In this document: piece by piece, positions 59,064 through 64,000 of the stretch
Numbering within the stretch: position 1 is the stretch's first letter
Layout: the number at the start of each line of letters is the position of its first letter
NCBI GenBank assembly: GCA_959347315.1
Contig: OY365807.1
Location: 32,616,204 to 32,680,203, forward strand
DNA from: Bimastos eiseni
Lineage: Eukaryota; Annelida; Clitellata; Crassiclitellata; Lumbricidae
Reading direction: 5' to 3'
Length of the DNA: 64,000 nucleotides
The notes under the pieces: model-generated
The model's database searches: none
Told to the model about the DNA's origin: nothing
What the model saw: only the letters and a program-made list of their open reading frames with translations
Position numbers and translations under genes: made by a program

Positions 59064-60273
59064 CAGGGTGGGCCATTAAAATGTAACCCCCTCAGGTGTT
59101 TTGGTAATAAAATTATTTCGGCCAAAAATATAGATTAGTAAATGAAATTTTAGAGGCACAACACCAATTCATACTTGCATATAATGGCCAAACTAAGATC
59201 ACATATTTCAAACAGAACTAAATTTATGTCACTTTTAATGAGTCAACAACCGTTTTTTGACGGTCAAAAGCATTCAACGCAAGAAAAAGTAACAAAAACG
59301 ATTTTACGAAGTCACTTCTATTCTCCCATCCTTTTTGGCATTGGTTGCAGATTGTGGTATTTCTCGAGCTTAGCTCCCCATACATGATAATCAACTGGGT
59401 TCAAGTCCGATGAACTAGGGGCCATTGGTCCTTCTCAATGAAAATAGGGCAATTGACCTTGGGGCAATCTTGCGTGAGGCGGGCAGTATGTGCTGGTGCC
59501 TTGTTTTGCTGAAAGACGAATCCAACTGGCAGCAGATACAATCGGATATTAATTGTGGAAGCAGCTACCAACGTAATATAGAGCATCCACTTTGTCTTTA
59601 TCATCAACACAATGAAGTCGACTTTTTCAAACAAAACAATCGCCAGGCGATACTAAAACATGTGGAGCGGACGTCTAGCTTTCAACAATCATTCGACCAA
59701 GTTTGACATCGGATTTCTTGCTGCTGAACCAAACACGATTGTTTTGGATGCTGATTGTTAGATTGGGGTAGAAGTTCTTCTCATCCGTGACGAACACACG
59801 CTTCGTTTCGCGAACATTCAGCCAGCATCACAGGGCTCAGGAGCGTTTGAGTCTTGGTGATGATAATCTGCCCATGCAGCGACACGACGGAATTCGATGT
59901 TTATTTACCGATTTGATCGATTGCTCGCTAAATGACGTCAAAGTGATGTCCATATACGCTGGTTCCTCGTTTCTCTTCTCAATAATAACGATAATTCTGA
60001 AGTTTACCTTACAACAATAACTAGAGAAGTGACTTTATAAAATCATTTTTGTCACTTTTTCCTGCGTTGGATGTTTTTGGCCATCAAAAAACCGCAGCTG
60101 AACACATTAAAAGTGACATAACTTTTGTTCTGTTTAAAATATTTCTTTCAAACTTGGCCATTATATGCAGGTATGAATGGATTTGCGCCTGTAAAATTTC
60201 ATTTGCTACTCTCTACCTGTGGCCGAATAATTAGCAAAAAACCCGAGGGGTTACTTTTTAATGGCCCACCCTG
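59064..60273 (-). mobile_element. Mariner-like element with ~250-bp inverted repeats, inactive
   Basis: It begins CAGGGTGGGCCATTAAAA and ends with TTTTTAATGGCCCACCCTG, and is flanked by TA on both sides, the Tc1/mariner target. The inverted repeats extend to 59318 and from 60026 (255 and 248 bp, roughly 70-75 percent identical), far longer than the ~30 bp of classical mariners. On the minus strand the interior shows transposase remnants. RVFVTDEKNFYPN carries the first catalytic Asp, near 59810-59770. FQQNKAPAHTARLTQD (around 59520-59475) has Asn in place of the second catalytic Asp. SDLNPVDYHVWG, with the third Asp, is shifted to another frame near 59415-59380. One substitution and at least two frameshifts make it dead. 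Confidence 0.85.
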
Positions 60274-60359
60274 TATATATGTGTGAATATGCATGTACGT
60301 GTGTGTATATATATATATATGTATGATTGTATTCTGTGTATGAAGAAATGTAGGAGGTA

Positions 60360-60725
60360 GGCTTAAAGAAAGCAAAGCTTACAAAAGAATGTAAGGACAA
60401 AGCATGGATGGAAGGCAACAAGTAGGAAAGAAAAATAATGAAAGGAAATGTGTAGAGCAGAATTAAGGTGGACGAAAGAGGCAGGAAGAAAGAAGGAAAT
60501 ATCAAAGGAAGGAAACAAAGAGGCATAAATTAGAAATAAGATGTATGGAGTACTGTGGAAGAAAAAGATAGCACGGGGGAAGAAATTAAGTAAGAGTGAA
60601 GGGAAGGTAGAAGGAAAAGAAGTACAGAAGGAAGGAAGGAGGGAGGGAAGAAAGAAGAAAGGGAAGGAAGAACTGTTATGCATAGTGGATACAAGAAGGG
60701 TGAGGATTAAGCAGATGATATAAGC
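60360..60725 (+). repeat. Purine-rich AAGG/GGAA low-complexity tract
   Basis: GGAAGGAAGG and GAAAGAAGG-type units. Lys/Glu/Arg-rich frames on + and Phe/Ser/Leu-rich frames on - are artefacts. Confidence 0.75.
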
Positions 60726-60834
60726 CATGAAACAGACTTCTTTCGATTTACTGAGTCAATTAATAAACCATAGAGCAGACGATTATTGACTAACTTATTT
60801 TTTTACACACAATATGTATCAGCGCAACGGTTAT

Positions 60835-61055
60835 GCGGACTCTGATGATGATGGCAGGCCAAAGTGGCTTTACTCCACCCGGGGGTGAGATGAGTGAGGT
60901 GGTTTCCTGTTGCCTTCCTCACAGACAATTATGAGTGAGTAACTTGTCCAAGGTCGCTATGCAGTGACTCGGGGTGGGTTCGAACCAGCGATCCTCCGAA
61001 TGCGAGGCACCGCGTAGTCTACGATCCCAATAATCCTGTTATGTCACGGTGGCCT
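60835..61055 (-). mobile_element. tRNA-headed SINE, copy 4, with MIR-like box
   Basis: The minus strand starts GGCCACCGTGACATAACAGG. It has a perfect B box (GGTTCGAACCC), then GTCACTGCATAGCGACCTTG and GACAAGTTACTC, then CTGTGAGGAAGGCAACAGGA. The GACCTTGGACAAGTTACTC box is close to the corresponding stretch of mammalian MIR/CORE-type SINEs (from memory). The copy lies antisense in the last intron of the lectin gene. Confidence 0.75.
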
Positions 61056-61059
61056 ATCT

Positions 61060-61780
61060 AAAATCTAAACATGTCTCTGACTCTCTCTTCGAACTGTTGT
61101 TCGTCTTCGCCAGTCCTTTGCAGTTGAAGCCGTTCTAACCTGGTATGGTATGATTGGTATCCAGAGTATAAGATGGTGTACAGTGCATACAATCTGAATG
61201 GAGTAGACCAGTGGTTGTCAGGTTTTTGCTTAGGGAGGGACAATGTTACTTGACTAAAACTAACAGCAGACCCTAAGTAGAAACAAACTTATGCCCTAGG
61301 CGCTATTAGGACTATTGGAAATGGACAAAATAATGTTTTTACCATGACATGAAAAGCAACGTAATCAAACCACAGATTGTATTAGTTTAAAAAAATCGGA
61401 ATTACATAAAATTTTATCGAACTGCGACAACGCAGTGTTACGTAGGTCTACGTCGTATACGCAATGCATAATTATACAATTAACATGTATACAGAGACGC
61501 ATAGGCCTATACGCAATTAACATGTATACAGAGAATGCCGCTGTGGACATACGGGCAAAACAGAGGCAGCGGACATCAATTCTTTGCCGACCAAACTGTG
61601 CGAATCATTTGCGTACATGTACATTGATCCCAAGAACAGTACACTTAATTATAAAGGCGCATTGGTTCACAAAACAGCTTATGTAGCGCTAGCATTGGCA
61701 AAGAGAACTGGAAGAGCCTTTCATCACTTTTGAGATTCATTAATGTTCTGGCTTATAGTTAATAATTAAACTGGTATAAT
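61060..61780 (+). other. Intron, last part
   Basis: No exon or repeat recognised up to the branch and acceptor region. A short direct repeat around CAATTAACATGTATACAGAG occurs at about 61478 and 61514. Confidence 0.5.
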
Positions 61781-61786
61781 TTACAG

Positions 61787-63140
61787 ACGTCGAAAGCGCT
61801 ATACGCCTGGGACTGAGGTAAGCGAACAGATGACGTTTCTTGACGGCGACGATGCTTTCCAGCTGGCCATTTCATCGTCGAGTTCAGCGTCTGCCCAACG
61901 AGGTCTCCTTCTCCCTGGACACGAACACTGCCAGCTGCTCCTCTGCACCGACCGACCGACCAACCTCGAACTGTCGCCCAAGTATTCGCGCTGTACACAC
62001 GTCCATCCTTCGCGTGGAACACGTGACCACTCGCGTTCATCGCCCGGAAGTGGCCGTTACGCCAGCTGCGCATACGCTCTACACGGGCCGGACGGTCTGT
62101 ATGTTGGGCGGCGTCTTGAAGCGCGCGACGTTGAGCAGGACTATGTTGACACGCGATTACATTCGCTTGGCAGCGACTACCTCCACCACCAGCCGCCACC
62201 AGGGGGCGTCTGTGGCTGCACCGGTCAACGCTGTCCTACGCATGAGGCGAGTCTCTGCTGCCAGGAAGTAGACTTCGGTGCCAGGCTCAACATCCGTGGG
62301 GTCGCCGGTGCTGGGGTTCCTCCTCCTCCTCTGCAGCTGAGTGTTGGGGCAGCAGGCTCAAGGGACTCGTCTTCGTCCTCTTCCTCCTATCCTCCGGTGG
62401 AAAGCAGTGGAACCAGGACGCAAAAGCATCAGGAGCAGCAGCAACACCAGCAGCAGGGCGTCCTGATGACGACGCCGACGAGCAGATATATTGACCGAAC
62501 GACGATGGCAGCGGATCAGTGTTCGCTCATCGATTGCTCGGCTCCATTCTGCCATTCGATGCTCGACTTCAGCCGCCTGCAGAAGAGAGGGATCTTCTCT
62601 GAGGCGACGAAGACAACCTGCAACCAGATACACGGACCCTGCAGCGGACACGCACTAGAGACTGGTGGGTCATCTGGAGCAGGGGGAGATGGGCAGGGAG
62701 ACGGGGGTGACGGTGGGAGAAGAGGTGGGAAAAGAGGAGGAGTGTGCAGAACGGACGACCGTGGCAAGATGCAGTCTGCCAGTCGATGCAGCGCTAGAAT
62801 GGAATCGTCGCCAGAGGAGCAATCGCTACGATCAATGGCTGCTGCGGCAGATGCTACTGCTGCTGCTACTGCTGTTTCAGGTGATGCTACTGCTGCCGCT
62901 GTTGTAACTGTTTGTGGCATTGCTTCTACTGCTGTTGTGGAGATTGAAGAGAACGCCGCGAATGAAAGTCGGAAGATGGAACTATCAACTCTTCCTATGG
63001 GCAGCGGACATCTGGTTATGATGACGACGACGACCGATGATGATAATGATGATGACAAGAGGAAGGCCGTTCGACTTCCCATTAACCACGACCTAGTATT
63101 TGTCACTGGAACCCCACAACTATTGCATGGATATGTTTGA
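61787..63140 (+). CDS. Last coding exon: stop-transfer and long cytoplasmic tail
   Basis: The acceptor is TATAATTTACAG. Entering in phase 2 from the TM exon it reads RRRKRYTPGTEVSEQ, and then 436 further codons stay open to TGA at 63138-63140, giving about 450 cytoplasmic residues. Features: a Cys/Tyr-containing first third (SPKYSR, GRYASCAYALHGPDGLYVGR, VEQDYVDTRLHSLGSDYLHH), PPPG and VPPPPLQL proline runs that could bind SH3 or WW domains, and an SSSSSSSYPP run. It also has a QEQQQHQQQ stretch, a Gly/Arg-rich stretch, an Ala/Thr-rich stretch and an acidic DDDNDDDKRK. No catalytic domain is visible, so it is probably a disordered scaffold tail. A potential donor (GAG/GTAAGC at 61817) would make this a 30-nt micro-exon. 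The frame match with the TM exon and the length of the ORF favour the long reading, but codon evidence alone is not decisive. Confidence 0.65.
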
Positions 63141-64000
63141 CTTCATCAGTAGATAAAGAGGCCCCACCAACAGACATCTTCTTCTTCATCATTATCATCA
63201 TCATTCATTATCTTCATCTACAACTTCTATTTAGAAATATACGGGACAAATTTAGTTCATGTAACCTATTCAGAATCATCGTCGTCCTCATAACTTTTCA
63301 ACTTAACATAACACTGCAATAATCGGATGACCAGTGTTATGCCTAGGAGGATAAAACCTGAGGACGAGAGGAGCTCTGCCGCAGTGCGTACAAAGGTCAG
63401 TCAACTGAGCGACCTGGATTCCCAAAGCTAGGAATAATTACTTGGCAAGGCTACGTTATTTATACGACAAAAAGTTCATGTATTAGTTGGACGGTTGATC
63501 CCATGTTTAAGCCATCTGGCCGTTGTCCATTCGCCCCATTAGGCACATCTAGCACCGCCACTGGTTGCCAAATGTCATGTACGTGTAATGTGGGATTCAT
63601 GAAAGGCAATTGATGCTCTCGCACGATTTCTATCTGACAGCGTGATTTATAGTCACGCTTCAGTCCCTAATCGATTACGTTCTTCATCGTCCTTAGGGTC
63701 CATCCATATATTACGTACGTAAAAAAATCGTTTTTTCGTACCCTACTCCCCAGGGCTCTGTTGCACCGCGTAGGGCCTTAATTTTGTGGACCCTTCTCCA
63801 TGCATACATAGGCCAACATCAGAGCTCTAATCCCTCTAACTAAGGTTAAATAGCTAAAGACAACTATTTATATAAGACAAAGATTTTACAGTAGGCTATT
63901 TATTTTCTTAAATAGGCCCTGTCATATTTTCATTGCATAAATTCGTTAACTGTTATGAATAAATAAAATACTAGCACAACACTTGCAGTTTAAAAAGTGT
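63141..64000 (+). other. Probable 3' UTR and downstream DNA
   Basis: No ORF. AATAAA hexamers overlap at 63958-63967 (GAATAAATAAAATA) and could be the polyadenylation signal of the lectin gene. Around 63695-63760 there is a segment (GGTCCATCCATATATTACGT, then a run of A's and T's) of the kind found in dispersed MITEs, not resolved here. Confidence 0.4.

Noticed and set aside
61759..62271. Alternative frames over the last exon (146 codons minus, 143 codons plus)
   Set aside because: The region is GC-rich, so stops are scarce in all frames. Only the 436-codon frame joins in phase with the transmembrane exon.

Overview
The window is nuclear DNA of a metazoan, most likely a marine invertebrate. 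It has spliced exons with GT/AG borders, very long introns and intergenic DNA, many microsatellites and minisatellites, and several transposon classes. No bacterial-type operons, rRNA or functional tRNA genes were seen. I cannot name the phylum from sequence alone. There is one 200-N assembly gap (5257-5456).

The only convincing host gene lies on the + strand from about 45.6 kb to the right edge. Five exons with matching intron phases encode, in order, a galactose/rhamnose-binding (SUEL) lectin domain (45624-45908), a CUB-like domain (48032-48508), a sushi/CCP module (49362-49520), a transmembrane segment (56376-56463) and a basic stop-transfer stretch with a cytoplasmic tail of about 450 residues (61787-63140). 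The product would be a type I cell-surface receptor-like protein. Its signal-peptide exon(s) were not found and are probably upstream. The TM exon ends exactly where a 2.2-kb array of about 100 copies of a 22-bp unit begins, and nearly every unit carries a GGTAAGA splice-donor-like motif.

The rest is mostly transposon-derived. (1) 781-2765: hAT-like element with subterminal repeats. (2) 7792-9496: a 1.7-kb element with AG...CT termini, ~300-bp inverted repeats and a perfect 6-bp target duplication. These are Polinton/Maverick hallmarks. It carries an intact 326-codon ORF resembling the N-terminal part of Polinton/adintovirus-type DNA polymerase proteins, and its two arms come from the same end of the parent in a copy-back arrangement. 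(3) 10455-10554, 10716-11099 and 11389-11574: small hAT-like MITEs. (4) 12521-13967: decayed DNA-transposon transposase. (5) ~14.9-16.9, 19.3-20.9 and 30.4-32.2 kb: three 5'-truncated CR1/L2-like LINEs, all on the - strand. (6) ~27.7, 28.7, 32.4 and 60.9 kb: four tRNA-headed SINEs, all on the - strand. (7) 49972-52531: broken retrotransposon with reverse transcriptase, zinc knuckle and endonuclease-like C terminus, antisense in an intron of the lectin gene. (8) 59064-60273: mariner-like element with unusually long (~250 bp) inverted repeats and a dead transposase, also in an intron.

Tandem arrays include a 29-bp satellite (37502-38703) with an 11-unit, 319-bp higher-order period. About half of the window (3.7-5.1, 16.9-19.3, 20.9-27.6, 32.5-37.5 and 38.7-45.5 kb) shows no gene I can support.
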